The notes: generated from the sequence alone by a model not told the origin. DNA of 64,000 nucleotides from Flavobacteriaceae bacterium (GCA_025800395.1 JAOXRU010000576.1:1-64000), one strand, 5' to 3'. Numbered from the stretch's first letter, positions 9,445 through 19,813 are shown. Translations and numbers: made by a program.

Positions 9445-9625
9445 AACGTGAGTTCGATTTACCTTACACAGTGGTTTTTGATTTTCACAGACTAGGGGGG
9501 CGAAGGGCTATTTTTTGAGGTAATTTTAAATTAGAAAAGGTATTTAAGGGTTTGAGATGCGTCTTTTTAGATCAAATAGCACTATCTAAGGCTTCGGTGT
9601 AAAAAAATAATATCGAACTCAAGTT
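9445..9625 (+). mobile_element. MITE-like dispersed repeat, copy C
   Basis: AACGTGAGTTCGATTTA...TAATATCGAACTCAAGTT terminal inverted repeats; flanked by TATTT direct repeats. Confidence 0.8.
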
Positions 9626-9909
9626 ATTTGTCAAATGTTTTTGCGAATTAGCAAAGAAGTAAGCGACAATTTTGAGGCTATTGGTCAATTTGTAATTTGA
9701 AACCCTGCGATAAAACAATTGTGGCTGTCATAAAAGAAAGCGGAATAGTATTTTTCATGATAAAAAAAACATCTCATATATAGCAATTTAGCAGGTTATT
9801 TCCTAGAAATTTCTTAAATTTAGGGGAACACTTACCATCAAGTTTTTTTAGAGCCAATTAGCCGTTGTATAACGGCCAGAACTGTTTAATCATTTTTAAA
9901 TTCAAAAAT

Positions 9910-10389
9910 ATGGAAATAATCACTGCAGATTTGTATGATGCTTATCCCAAAAGGTTAATATTTGTCAACGAGAGTTGGCTGCATTTTGGCAAAAAGGACA
10001 ATTTTAAAGGAAAAATTGTTACCCTCAAAGTACATGAAGACAACAGTCGTGTGCGCAAACAATTGGAGCGACCTGGAGAAGGCAAGGTTTTGTTTGTAGA
10101 TGGCGGCGGATCGATGCGTTGTGCTTTGGTGGGAGATAAGTTGGCCAAATTGGCCCAAGACAACGGTTGGGAAGGAATAATCGTGTATGGAGCCATCCGA
10201 GATTCTAAAGCAATCAATCGAATGAATGTGGGCATCAAGGCCTTAGGTACTTCCCCTATCAAGAGTATAAAAAGGGATGTGGGCTATTTGGGAGAAACCT
10301 TGGTTATCAACGGGGTTCGTGTTCATCATGGTAAATATTTATATGCGGATGCAGATGGTGTGCTCGTTTCCAATTTGAATTTGTTTTAA
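9910..10389 (+). CDS. rraA: RraA-family protein (ribonuclease E inhibitor-like / HMG aldolase-like)
   Basis: VKVHEDNSRVRKQLERPGEGKVLFVDGGGSMRCALVGDKLAKLAQDNGWEGIIVYGAIRD; start moved to MEIITAD. Confidence 0.9.
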   Translation: MEIITADLYDAYPKRLIFVNESWLHFGKKDNFKGKIVTLKVHEDNSRVRKQLERPGEGKVLFVDGGGSMRCALVGDKLAKLAQDNGWEGIIVYGAIRDSKAINRMNVGIKALGTSPIKSIKRDVGYLGETLVINGVRVHHGKYLYADADGVLVSNLNLF

Positions 10390-10866
10390 AACAAGATTAG
10401 TTGTTTGTGATATCTGTTTTTTGAATAGCCATTTTCGGCACTGGCCTAGTATTGTGGGATATTCTAGTATATGGTCATAACCTATATTGTCTGTCCAGCC
10501 ATTAATGAAGAGGTTTAGAAAATTAAAAATTTGTTTTGTTTATATCTTTAATCAAGCAGCTCTAGTGTTTTTATATAAATGGAAAAGAATGTTTTGCTGT
10601 CGGGACAATACCTTTTTGAAGGTATTGCCAAGGACTTCGATATAGAATTATAGATAGGCTGTTTACTTGGAGTGTGGATATCTTTTGGAGTCCTTGCTGC
10701 ATTTTGATATATATGATGTTTGCGACATGGCTTTTTTCTTGTCAAAGGTTTTCTCACTAGTCCCATATACCTAAGCTTTTTCTTGGGAGCACAGGATGGT
10801 TTACAATATGATCACTAAATGGAAATATGTCGTTTTTTGTCTCCATTTGAAGTTTTTTATATATTT

Positions 10867-11013
10867 AACGTGAGTTGGATGAACCCTAAGCACACAGTGG
10901 TTTTTGAATTTCTTAGATTAGGCGTGGCTTCGAAGGTCTATTCCTAGCTCGAGAAGTTAAAAAAACACTATATATAAGGCTTCTGAGTAAATAATTCATA
11001 TCGAACTCAGGTT
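10867..11013 (+). mobile_element. MITE-like dispersed repeat, copy D (shorter variant)
   Basis: AACGTGAGTTGGATGAA...ATTCATATCGAACTCAGGTT; flanked by TATTT direct repeats. Confidence 0.78.
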
Positions 11014-11045
11014 ATTTGACAAAACTTATATAATAGGTAGCAAAA

Positions 11046-12197
11046 ATGAGAAGACCAATGAATTGCCAAAAACACCTCTTTCAATTAGATCAAGACATAC
11101 ATTATTTAAATTGTGCATACAAAGCGCCTATGTTGCGGTCGGCGGAGAATGCTTGTATACGGGCTTTGAAGCGGGAGCGCATTCCTGTAAATTTGGAAGT
11201 AAAAGATTTTTTTGATCCAGTTACAAAAGCCAAAGAGTTATTTGGGAAATTGATAGGTGGTGAGGCGGACCAAGTAGTATTGGTTTCTTCTTGTTCTTAT
11301 GGTTTTGCCAGCGCCTTACAAAATCTTGAAGGCAAAAAAGACGGCAAGGCCATCACGGTATCCGATGAGTTTCCTAGTGGTTATTTCTCCTTAGAACGTT
11401 GGTGTAAAGAAAACAATAACGCCTTAGAAGTAGTTGCCCAAACCGCCACAGGCAACTGGAATCAAAATCTTTTAGCATCGATTACACCAGATACCAGCGT
11501 AGTACTCATATCTTCTGTACATTGGATGAATGGTTATATGTTTGATTTAGAGGCCATCGGAAAAAAATGCAAAGAAAGCGGTGCTATATTTATGGTAGAC
11601 GGCACCCAATCTGTAGGTGCTAAGCCTATAGATGTAATGGCTTGCAAGATAGATGTATTGGTATGTGCTACCTACAAGTGGTTGTTTGGTCCGTATGGTA
11701 TTGCCGTAGCTTATATAGATAAGAAATTTAATTTTGGAAAACCCTTAGAAGAGGCCTGGTTAAATAGAGAAGAAGCCGAAAAGTTTGAGGCCCTTACCCA
11801 GTATCAGGAAAACTACAAAGCTGGTGCTGCCCGTTTTAATGTAGGAGAATCTAGCAATTTCTTATTGGTTCCTGTGTTAAATGCGGGTTTACAACAAATA
11901 TTAGATTGGCAACCTGAGAATATAAAAAAATATGCCGAAACACTCAGAGCTCCCTTAATACAATACTTAGAGAAAATAGGAGTCCAAACTACATCTTTAA
12001 ATTCTAAGGCATCTCATATATTTGCTTTGCCTGTACCTGCGGGTGTAGAAACAGAAACCTTAAAAACAGAACTAGCCAAAAGACAAGTATTTGTTTCTAT
12101 AAGAGGACCTTATTTAAGAGTAGCCATTCATCTGTTCAATACCAAGGAAGACATACAAGCTTTAATAGATGCTATAGATGCCTGTCTCTCCAAATAA
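11046..12197 (+). CDS. Aminotransferase class V-fold PLP-dependent enzyme
   Basis: MVDGTQSVGAKPIDVMACKIDVLVCATYKWLFGPYGIAV PLP-Lys motif. Confidence 0.88.
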   Translation: MRRPMNCQKHLFQLDQDIHYLNCAYKAPMLRSAENACIRALKRERIPVNLEVKDFFDPVTKAKELFGKLIGGEADQVVLVSSCSYGFASALQNLEGKKDGKAITVSDEFPSGYFSLERWCKENNNALEVVAQTATGNWNQNLLASITPDTSVVLISSVHWMNGYMFDLEAIGKKCKESGAIFMVDGTQSVGAKPIDVMACKIDVLVCATYKWLFGPYGIAVAYIDKKFNFGKPLEEAWLNREEAEKFEALTQYQENYKAGAARFNVGESSNFLLVPVLNAGLQQILDWQPENIKKYAETLRAPLIQYLEKIGVQTTSLNSKASHIFALPVPAGVETETLKTELAKRQVFVSIRGPYLRVAIHLFNTKEDIQALIDAIDACLSK

Positions 12198-12229
12198 TTT
12201 CTTGTTTTTGAAGAACGAACAACCAACAA

Positions 12230-13066
12230 ATGCAAATAAAAACCTTAGAACATACCTCCTTTCATACCATTTTAGACTGTTTCTTAACGGCCTTTGAGAA
12301 TTACTTTGTAGAAATGCCAAAGGATCCGGATTATTTCCGACAACGCTGGCAAGGCACAGGAGTAGATTTTGCCAACTCCTACGGCATGTTTGACGGAGAG
12401 TTATTGGTAGGGTTTGTACTGCAAGCAATAGGGCCTAGTCGTGGGGTGCTTACTGCCTACAATGCCGGAACAGGAGTAATACCCGCCTATAGGGGAAAAA
12501 AAATAGTACAGGCTTTGTACGCACAAGCCATTGCAGATTTAAAACCAAGTGACGTAAAATTACTATTGTTAGAGGTTATAATTGAAAATAAAAAAGCGAT
12601 AAAGGCTTACCAAAATGTAGGGTTTTCTATCTGTGCAGATTATCCTTGTTTTAGTGGGGTGTTGCAAGCACAAGCCACCAAACCATTGAGCTTACAAGCC
12701 ATTTCCTTTGACCAACTAAAGGAAACCATGCTTCGTTATAATAATTTATATGCCTGGGATAACCAATACCATAGGGTGGTAGATATGCCATACCGTTGTT
12801 TTGGGTATATACAACAAGAAAACCTAGTAGCCTATGTAGTACTAAATACAGAAAGTGGCTATATAGCACAAATAGAATGTACAGCGGTGCATTTGTGGCA
12901 AAGTTTCTTACTGGCTATTCAGCAATTAGTTCCAGAAGTAAAAATGAATAATGTAAACGCCAAACAAAAAGAAAAAATACAACAAATAACCCTTGCGGGA
13001 TTACAGCAGCCTATAGTCCAATATGAACTGGAAATGTGGCTACATAAACCAACTAAAAACCTATGA
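12230..13066 (+). CDS. GNAT family N-acetyltransferase
   Basis: TGVIPAYRGKKIVQALYAQAIADLK and LEVIIENKKAIKAYQNVGF. Confidence 0.85.
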   Translation: MQIKTLEHTSFHTILDCFLTAFENYFVEMPKDPDYFRQRWQGTGVDFANSYGMFDGELLVGFVLQAIGPSRGVLTAYNAGTGVIPAYRGKKIVQALYAQAIADLKPSDVKLLLLEVIIENKKAIKAYQNVGFSICADYPCFSGVLQAQATKPLSLQAISFDQLKETMLRYNNLYAWDNQYHRVVDMPYRCFGYIQQENLVAYVVLNTESGYIAQIECTAVHLWQSFLLAIQQLVPEVKMNNVNAKQKEKIQQITLAGLQQPIVQYELEMWLHKPTKNL

Positions 13067-15378
13067 AAAATCTGCGCTATTTTTTAGTGTGTTTTCTTGT
13101 ATTTGCTTGTAAGCAAACAAAAGAACTGCCAAAACAAATTTCTGCTATAGCAGATGTAACCCAATATGTAAATCCATTTGTAGGAACCAGCAAAATGGGC
13201 CATGTATTCCCTGGGGCTACAGCACCCTTTGGAATGGTACAGCTGAGTCCACAAACCAATTTCGAGCGTCTGCATAAGGCAGATGGCACCTATAATGGCA
13301 CCACCTACGAATACTGTGCAGGCTACCAATACCGAGACAGCACCATTATAGGCTTTGCCCATACCAATTTTAGCGGTACTGGCCATTCCGATTTGGGAGA
13401 TATACTTATGATGCCCACTACTGGCAAGCTGGTTCTAGATCCACTACAAACAGAAAGGGGCGAAAAAGGATTTTACAGCACCTTTTCCCACGATAAAGAA
13501 ACTGCCAGTCCTGGTTACTATAGCGTAGCACTAGACAGTTACCCAATAGAAGTTGCCCTTACTGCATCCGATAGGGTAGGCATGCACCAGTATACCTTTA
13601 CCCAGGCATCCGAAGCCCATATTGTACTAGACATGGTATACAATATTTACCATTACGACAACAAAAACGTATGGACCTCCATACGCGTAGAAAACGATAG
13701 CCTTATTACAGGGTATAGGCAAACCAAAGGTTGGGCAAGAGACAAAAAAGTATTTTTTGCCATAGCCTTTTCCAAACCATTTAAAAGCTATGGTCATAAG
13801 AAATACGACAAGGTATTGTACGATGGCTTTTATCGCCGTTTTCAACAAGAAGAAAACTTCCCCGAGATGGCAGGTAAAGACCTCCGTGCCTATTTTAATT
13901 TCGATGTAGATAAGAACGAACAAATACAAGTAAAAGTGGCCCTATCTTCTGTAAGTACCGCAGGAGCTATACGCAATATGGAAGCCGAAATTCCGCATTG
14001 GAACTTCCAGCAAGTAGCACAAGAGACCAAAGACAAATGGCAGTCCGAACTAGCCAAAATACAGGTAGAAACCATAGAGGAAGAAGACAAAACCACCTTC
14101 TATACCGCCATGTATCACGCCAGTTTGTCTCCCATTATTTACGAAGACGTAGATGGGCAATACCGAGGCTTAGATCAAAACATTCACCAGTCCGATGGTT
14201 TTATAAACTATACCATTTTTTCTCTTTGGGATACCTATCGTGCCTTGCATCCGTTGCTGAATATTACACAGCCCCAGCGCAATAACGATATGATAAAAAG
14301 CATGCTAGCGCACCAAGAGCAAAGTGTACATAAAATGTTGCCTATTTGGAGTCATTATGCCAACGAAAACTGGTGTATGATAGGCTACCACGCCACCTCC
14401 GTTATAGCCGATGCCATGGCCAAAGACGTTGGTGATTTCGACCTACAGCAAGCCCTAGATGCATCTACCACCACTGCCACCGTGCGTTATTTCGAGGGCA
14501 TAGGCGATTATATAGATCTTGGCTATGTACCCGAAGACCGCAGTCATTCTTCTGTGTCTAAAACTCTAGAGTACGCCTATAACGATTGGTGCATAGCGCA
14601 GATGGCCAAGAAAGTAGGAGACAGCACCGCCTACAAGACCTATATGCAACGCAGCACCAATTACAAAAATGTATACGATGTCGATATAGGTTTTATGCGT
14701 CCCAAACTAGCCAATGGCAGTTTCCGCACCAATTTCGATCCCCTAGATACACACGGACAAGGGTTTATAGAAGGCAATGCCTGGAACTACGGTTTGTACG
14801 TACCCCAAGACATCCCCAATATGGTAGATATTATGGGCGGCAAAGCCCGCATGACCCAACAGTTAGACTCGCTTTTCACCATGGAAATAGCCGATAAATA
14901 CATTGCCCATCACGAAGACATCACCCGAGATGGTATTATAGGCAACTATGTGCATGGCAACGAGCCTGGCCACCATATCCCATATTTGTATAATTGGACA
15001 GGGCATCCTGAAAAAACCCAAGAACGGGTTCGCATGATACTAAACAGCATGTACGGTCCCAATGTAGATGGACTTTGCGGCAACGACGATGCCGGCCAAA
15101 TGAGCGCTTGGTATATTTTTAGTAGCCTAGGGTTTTACCCCGTAACCCCTGGTAGCTCATATTATGCATTGGGTAGTCCGGCGGTGGTAGAAGCCCAATT
15201 GCAGTTGCAAAATGGCAACACCCTAAAGATACTTGCCAAAAACCAAAGCAAAACCCATGTATACGTGAAGCAAGTTAGTCTAAACGGCAAAGTGCTACCA
15301 AACCACCAAGTAAAACACCAAGAGCTTATGCAAGGTGGCGAGTTGGTGTTTGAAATGAGTGATACCGCAGGGAACTAA
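13063..15378 (+). CDS. GH92 family glycosyl hydrolase (alpha-mannosidase-like) lipoprotein
   Basis: YVNPFVGTSKMGHVFPGATAPFGMVQLSPQ; NEPGHHIPYLYNWTGHPEKTQ; GLCGNDDAGQMSAWYIFSSLGFYPV. Confidence 0.93.
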   Translation: MKNLRYFLVCFLVFACKQTKELPKQISAIADVTQYVNPFVGTSKMGHVFPGATAPFGMVQLSPQTNFERLHKADGTYNGTTYEYCAGYQYRDSTIIGFAHTNFSGTGHSDLGDILMMPTTGKLVLDPLQTERGEKGFYSTFSHDKETASPGYYSVALDSYPIEVALTASDRVGMHQYTFTQASEAHIVLDMVYNIYHYDNKNVWTSIRVENDSLITGYRQTKGWARDKKVFFAIAFSKPFKSYGHKKYDKVLYDGFYRRFQQEENFPEMAGKDLRAYFNFDVDKNEQIQVKVALSSVSTAGAIRNMEAEIPHWNFQQVAQETKDKWQSELAKIQVETIEEEDKTTFYTAMYHASLSPIIYEDVDGQYRGLDQNIHQSDGFINYTIFSLWDTYRALHPLLNITQPQRNNDMIKSMLAHQEQSVHKMLPIWSHYANENWCMIGYHATSVIADAMAKDVGDFDLQQALDASTTTATVRYFEGIGDYIDLGYVPEDRSHSSVSKTLEYAYNDWCIAQMAKKVGDSTAYKTYMQRSTNYKNVYDVDIGFMRPKLANGSFRTNFDPLDTHGQGFIEGNAWNYGLYVPQDIPNMVDIMGGKARMTQQLDSLFTMEIADKYIAHHEDITRDGIIGNYVHGNEPGHHIPYLYNWTGHPEKTQERVRMILNSMYGPNVDGLCGNDDAGQMSAWYIFSSLGFYPVTPGSSYYALGSPAVVEAQLQLQNGNTLKILAKNQSKTHVYVKQVSLNGKVLPNHQVKHQELMQGGELVFEMSDTAGN

Positions 15379-15490
15379 CGTTAACTAGTTTTTCCAGTAG
15401 TTATTTGCCGCAGCAATAGTTTGTAAAACAATCCTTTTTTAGTGTTTTTAAGGTGTTCGGTGGTGGTTGCAGGTATTATAAGGAGCTTAG

Positions 15491-16117
15491 TTAAACTCCT
15501 TTTTTATAATTACTAAATAAAAATACTGTTGAAGCAAGAAACCATAAACCAAACCAATAATAGGGTATAGCGGAAAAATATGGAATATACATGCCGAGAA
15601 TTGCAAATAGTACACCAATAATTCCGGCAAATTTTAGGAATAGTATGGCAAATCCTTTTTGAAATGGAATTATTATGGTTAGTATAAAAGAAGCTATCAT
15701 TGGAAGCCAAAAACTAATATCTCTTATAATGTAGTGTATAAACAAAACACTTTCTGCATTTTTATGGTTACCGATAAGTAACCCAAAACTTATAGCGTTT
15801 TCGGTAATATCTAATAAAGCGCCAAAAAAGCTTAATACGAAGCTAATTCCAATGAGCGTAATATGCAGTGGCTTAAAGTGTAAAAACAAACCAACCCAAG
15901 AGCCAATCCAAGCAAAAATAAAGATGGTGTCTAAAGCGTAATTTATGCCTATAGAGGAAATAAAATTCTCTTTTTCAATTTCCGATAATTGTACATTACC
16001 TAGTATTACATCATTCAAAGAATAATCGGTTTGCGGCCAAGTATAATTCATAATGATTAATAAGAGGAGTGCTATTAGGGATGCTATTGCTGAGGTTAAG
16101 TATGTGTTTTTTGTCAC
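15491..16117 (-). CDS. Multi-pass membrane protein of unknown function
   Basis: ORF with about 6 hydrophobic segments. Confidence 0.6.
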   Translation of the reverse strand: MTKNTYLTSAIASLIALLLLIIMNYTWPQTDYSLNDVILGNVQLSEIEKENFISSIGINYALDTIFIFAWIGSWVGLFLHFKPLHITLIGISFVLSFFGALLDITENAISFGLLIGNHKNAESVLFIHYIIRDISFWLPMIASFILTIIIPFQKGFAILFLKFAGIIGVLFAILGMYIPYFSAIPYYWFGLWFLASTVFLFSNYKKGV

Positions 16118-16206
16118 AATAATTTTATAGTTATTTATTTACTAAAAACGCTCTTTGCCTCGACAATATAATTAATTATTTCACAAAAATAACTGAAGAC
16201 GCTATT

Positions 16207-16240
16207 GATAACGGAAGAATTTGTCGATAACCGAAGAAAT
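16207..16240. promoter_or_regulatory. Direct-repeat operator-like site
   Basis: GATAACGGAAGAAT (16207-16220) and GATAACCGAAGAAAT (16226-16240), 19-bp period, upstream of the 15491-16117 gene. Confidence 0.4.
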
Positions 16241-16269
16241 AACCTTCAGCTAACAATGCCCAACGCTGT

Positions 16270-16295
16270 TGTTGCAGCCTTGGTGCGCCTGTCTC
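16270..16295 (+). repeat. Direct repeat copy 1 flanking the HAD gene
   Basis: TGTTGCAGCCTTGGTGCGCCTGTCTC; 25/26 identical to 16951-16976. Confidence 0.8.
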
Positions 16296-16356
16296 ACGGG
16301 TATCGTTTTTGTTTAGCTAGGTGTTCATCCTAAAAGCTACTCAAAACTTTTTTTTC

Positions 16357-16842
16357 TTAGGAATTAAAAGGGCTTGTACAAGGGTTACCGTTGTTGTGCA
16401 ACGTTTTTATTTTTGTATTAATTTTTTCAATCCAATTTTTGTCAGTCGGTTTAATTATAATTGCATTAAAATTATGTCGTTCTGATTCTATTCCAACACC
16501 TTCTGAGTCGTCAACGTGGATGTCAAATCCGAAAGCTGGTGGAAATTTGGATGAGTTTATATTCAGACTTTTTAATTGGCGCTGATTTTCAGTTTGGTTA
16601 ACAATTCGGTCAACTTTTATTCCGTAATATTTTAAAGTCCGTCTTATTTTTCCTTTCGTTCGAAATGATGTTGTGTATATATGAACTTTATTTCCTCGGT
16701 TTTTTAATTCCGAAATCAATTCCGCAGTTCCTTTTCGTATTTCTTCAATTCCGAACAGTTTTGCAATTCTGCCACATTTTTCAGTTTCGAATTCCTTTCC
16801 ATTCGGGATTAAAGTACTATCAAGGTCAAAACTTATGTTCAT
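16357..16842 (-). CDS. HAD-superfamily hydrolase-like protein
   Basis: MNISFDLDSTLIPNGKEF motif I; VHIYTTSFRT; DIHVDDSEGVGIE. Confidence 0.75.
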   Translation of the reverse strand: MNISFDLDSTLIPNGKEFETEKCGRIAKLFGIEEIRKGTAELISELKNRGNKVHIYTTSFRTKGKIRRTLKYYGIKVDRIVNQTENQRQLKSLNINSSKFPPAFGFDIHVDDSEGVGIESERHNFNAIIIKPTDKNWIEKINTKIKTLHNNGNPCTSPFNS

Positions 16843-16950
16843 CGGTCAAATGTTGCACAACGTATTACATACACCTAAAATAAACAAATAACCCGTAACA
16901 AAGCCTTAATTAAACTATTTTTTATACTATCTATCTTAATACACCCATGC

Positions 16951-16976
16951 TGTTGCAGCCTTGTTGCGCCTGTCTC
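16951..16976 (+). repeat. Direct repeat copy 2 flanking the HAD gene
   Basis: TGTTGCAGCCTTGTTGCGCCTGTCTC. Confidence 0.8.
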
Positions 16977-17020
16977 TTGTATGCTCTTATTTGGGAAGCT
17001 GTCCGAAATGGTCCCAAGCC

Positions 17021-19750
17021 CTAAAAAGGCAAACTAGGAATTTCTTTTTCTTCAAAGGCTATCTGCAAATCGTATAATTCGAGTAGTAAATGTTGTAGTT
17101 GTTCGCAAAACAAATCTAGGTCTTCTTGGCTAACAAGAGGAGTTGCGGCATTAAAAGCCATAAAACCTGATTTGGAATTGCGAAAAGAAATAATTCCCGC
17201 TTGTATAGATTTGTCTATTTTGCCTTTGGTAACCAATAGGGTGTAAAACAATACCTGAAATGCTTTGCTATAGTCGTAATTGTCGATCAGGCAATCCCAG
17301 TCGCGGATATGTAGTTTTTTTGCATCTACCGTGCCAGTTTTATAATCGATAATACGGGTGATCCCATCGAAACGATCGATGCGATCTATAAAGCCACGTA
17401 GGCGAATGGTCTTGTTCAATTTTGGTAATACAAATTGGTGTTCGTGGCTAGCCTCCAAGGAAAGGATTTCGATTTGATGTTTGTTACACAGTCTTATTTC
17501 AGATTGTATAAACTGTTGGATATATCTTATGGCTACTTGTGCGATAAGGTAATTGTATCCGCTAGAAACATCGCCATGTTTATAGTGTAACTGACATTTT
17601 TCCATCACTTTTTCGCTAACCAATTGGAGGGCTTTTTTTAGCATTGGTTCTGTGAGTACTTTCCCTACCATGGGTTGGTACAAATCCTCTAGGCTGTCGT
17701 GTACTATGGTTCCCATAGTGTTGCTGGCGATGGTTTCTTCTACTGTATCCGATTGGCGTATTCCCAAAAGATATCTGTTGAAGAAGTCGATTGGATTGCG
17801 CACATAGGTAGTAAGAGCAGAAGCAGAAATACCCTTTTCACAGACTTTGTCTAGTGCTTGGAGTTGTGCCTTGCTTTTGGGGATATGTTGCAGACGGGAT
17901 GTTTGTGTCTCAAAGTCGGGGCTCCATATTTGGTGTTGGATTTTGGAATGGTGAATAGGGTCGCTGAGCAATTGACTTACAAATCTACTTCGCTCTCTTC
18001 CCTCCAAGACATCTGGCTCTGTGTTGTAGAGGATATAGATGTTTTTTGCACGTTGCAGCAGGCGGTAAAAATGATAGGTGTATACCGCATCTTTTTCGGC
18101 ATAGGTTGGTAGCTCATAGGCGATTTTGAGGTCGAAGGGAAAAAACGAATTATGCGATTTTCCTGCAGGTAGTATTCCTTCGTTGAGGCCACTTATTATT
18201 ACGGTTTCGTAGTCGAGGTTTCTACTTTCAAGCATGCCCATTATTTGTAGTCCTTGCAGGGGTTCTCCTTCGAAATCTACGGTTTCGGATTGTAATATTT
18301 CTTTATAAAGATGTTTGAGATCTTGTAGGGTTTCTAGGTAAGGATATTGTTGTATTAGATCCGAAACTTGCTGAAATAGACTGTGAAAGCAATATAAATG
18401 CTCCAAAACCAAGGCGGCATCTGCTTGTTTTTCGTATTTTTCTTTTAGAGCGAGTATGAGGTTTTTACAAGCTGTAACGATCTGGAGGGGCTTGGGGTTT
18501 GGATGCCTAAACAAGGTGGAAACCGCAGCGGATTGGTCTTCTAGTTGCTGGGAAATATACGCAGTGCTGAGGTGTATACGGTTGTTTTTTTGGATGTCCT
18601 CTATGAGCTTTGTAGCGATATTGTTCTTTGAACCTTGCAATAGCTGTTGCATATACGGATGGCATAGCAGTTGTACCAATGGTTGGTGGTACCAACCTTT
18701 TGCATGTGTTTTTTGATAGGTTGCAAAAAGGAGTTCAAACAAGCTTGCCAAGTTGGTTCGTTCCAAAGGATATCCCATAGTAACATTAAGGGCTTGCGAC
18801 GGATTGTTTATCGAATGGATCAGAGGATCTAGTAAGTTTTCGTCTCCCAATACTAGAGCCGTACTTTGTAGGTCCTCTGGTGGGATACGCTCTAGGATAT
18901 TGGCTATCTTGTTGGCTTGGGCATATTGTTTTGGTACACCAAATAGGTGGATGTTTTTGGGTTGTTTGTAATGATTGCCAACAAACTGAAAATCATTTTT
19001 TTCAAAATACGTCCACTTTTGATGTTGTCTCAAGAAGCTAGCAGCTTTATGAATAGGATCTTCTAAGAAGCTTTGGTCTGTATCCCAATAAATAGTCGCT
19101 CTTTGTTGCTGTAAGCTCGTTTGAATGAGTTTGCGTTCCGCATGGTTGAGGGCATTAAAGCCTATAAAACAATAGTTGTATTTGGATTGTTCCAAATGCG
19201 CAGCGATGTTTTCACTAGCTTTTTTGTACACCATGCCCTGATAGGCGAGTTGTTTTTGTTCTAATTGTTTTTGAAAAGCTTGGTATAAGGGAAATAAGCT
19301 TTTGGAAAACTGGATATAGTTTTTAATAAGTCTAGTGGGGTCTTCCGATCTGGACCAAGCTTCGATTTTGTGGGCTGCAGTGAGGTCTGCAAAAACGGCT
19401 TTGGCATCGATGAGGTAGCGATCGATTTCGTTGAAGTCTTGTAGTAATATTTGTCCCCATTTTACAAAGTCTGAAAAGGATTCTTTTTTTTGGATGGGAA
19501 GTTGCAAATAGGTTTCGTATAGTGCAAATAGGAGTTCTGTGTTGGGGCTTATTGCGGTTTTTGCCAAATCTTCGATCCATTCTTCTATCGAAAGGATTTC
19601 TGGCAGAAAATGAGTGGAATGGCTGTGATTGGAAAAGTGATTTTTTAGAAAAAGACCTGCCCTTTTGCTAGGCATTACGATACGGTAGGTGCTAAAGTCG
19701 AGCGTTTTTTGCAGTAAATCGATTACTACTTCTTCTAAAAATGTTGTCAT
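17021..19750 (-). CDS. PD-(D/E)XK nuclease family protein (AddB-like)
   Basis: Helicase-like N-terminus IVMPSKRAGLFLKNHF; C-terminal RLRGFIDRIDRFDGITRIIDYKTG; start moved to MTTFLEEV. Confidence 0.85.
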   Translation of the reverse strand: MTTFLEEVVIDLLQKTLDFSTYRIVMPSKRAGLFLKNHFSNHSHSTHFLPEILSIEEWIEDLAKTAISPNTELLFALYETYLQLPIQKKESFSDFVKWGQILLQDFNEIDRYLIDAKAVFADLTAAHKIEAWSRSEDPTRLIKNYIQFSKSLFPLYQAFQKQLEQKQLAYQGMVYKKASENIAAHLEQSKYNYCFIGFNALNHAERKLIQTSLQQQRATIYWDTDQSFLEDPIHKAASFLRQHQKWTYFEKNDFQFVGNHYKQPKNIHLFGVPKQYAQANKIANILERIPPEDLQSTALVLGDENLLDPLIHSINNPSQALNVTMGYPLERTNLASLFELLFATYQKTHAKGWYHQPLVQLLCHPYMQQLLQGSKNNIATKLIEDIQKNNRIHLSTAYISQQLEDQSAAVSTLFRHPNPKPLQIVTACKNLILALKEKYEKQADAALVLEHLYCFHSLFQQVSDLIQQYPYLETLQDLKHLYKEILQSETVDFEGEPLQGLQIMGMLESRNLDYETVIISGLNEGILPAGKSHNSFFPFDLKIAYELPTYAEKDAVYTYHFYRLLQRAKNIYILYNTEPDVLEGRERSRFVSQLLSDPIHHSKIQHQIWSPDFETQTSRLQHIPKSKAQLQALDKVCEKGISASALTTYVRNPIDFFNRYLLGIRQSDTVEETIASNTMGTIVHDSLEDLYQPMVGKVLTEPMLKKALQLVSEKVMEKCQLHYKHGDVSSGYNYLIAQVAIRYIQQFIQSEIRLCNKHQIEILSLEASHEHQFVLPKLNKTIRLRGFIDRIDRFDGITRIIDYKTGTVDAKKLHIRDWDCLIDNYDYSKAFQVLFYTLLVTKGKIDKSIQAGIISFRNSKSGFMAFNAATPLVSQEDLDLFCEQLQHLLLELYDLQIAFEEKEIPSLPF

Positions 19751-19813
19751 AGGATAAAAATAGCAAACCCCATGCAATTCTAAAAGAAATTGTGAACTAG
19801 GTTTGGTGCAGCC

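Noticed and set aside
10390-10866. Possible degraded gene between rraA and MITE copy D
   Set aside because: No recognisable protein motif in any frame; could be spacer, so not called.
14586-14897. Alternate-frame ORF inside the GH92 gene
   Set aside because: Entirely embedded in a long, strongly supported CDS.
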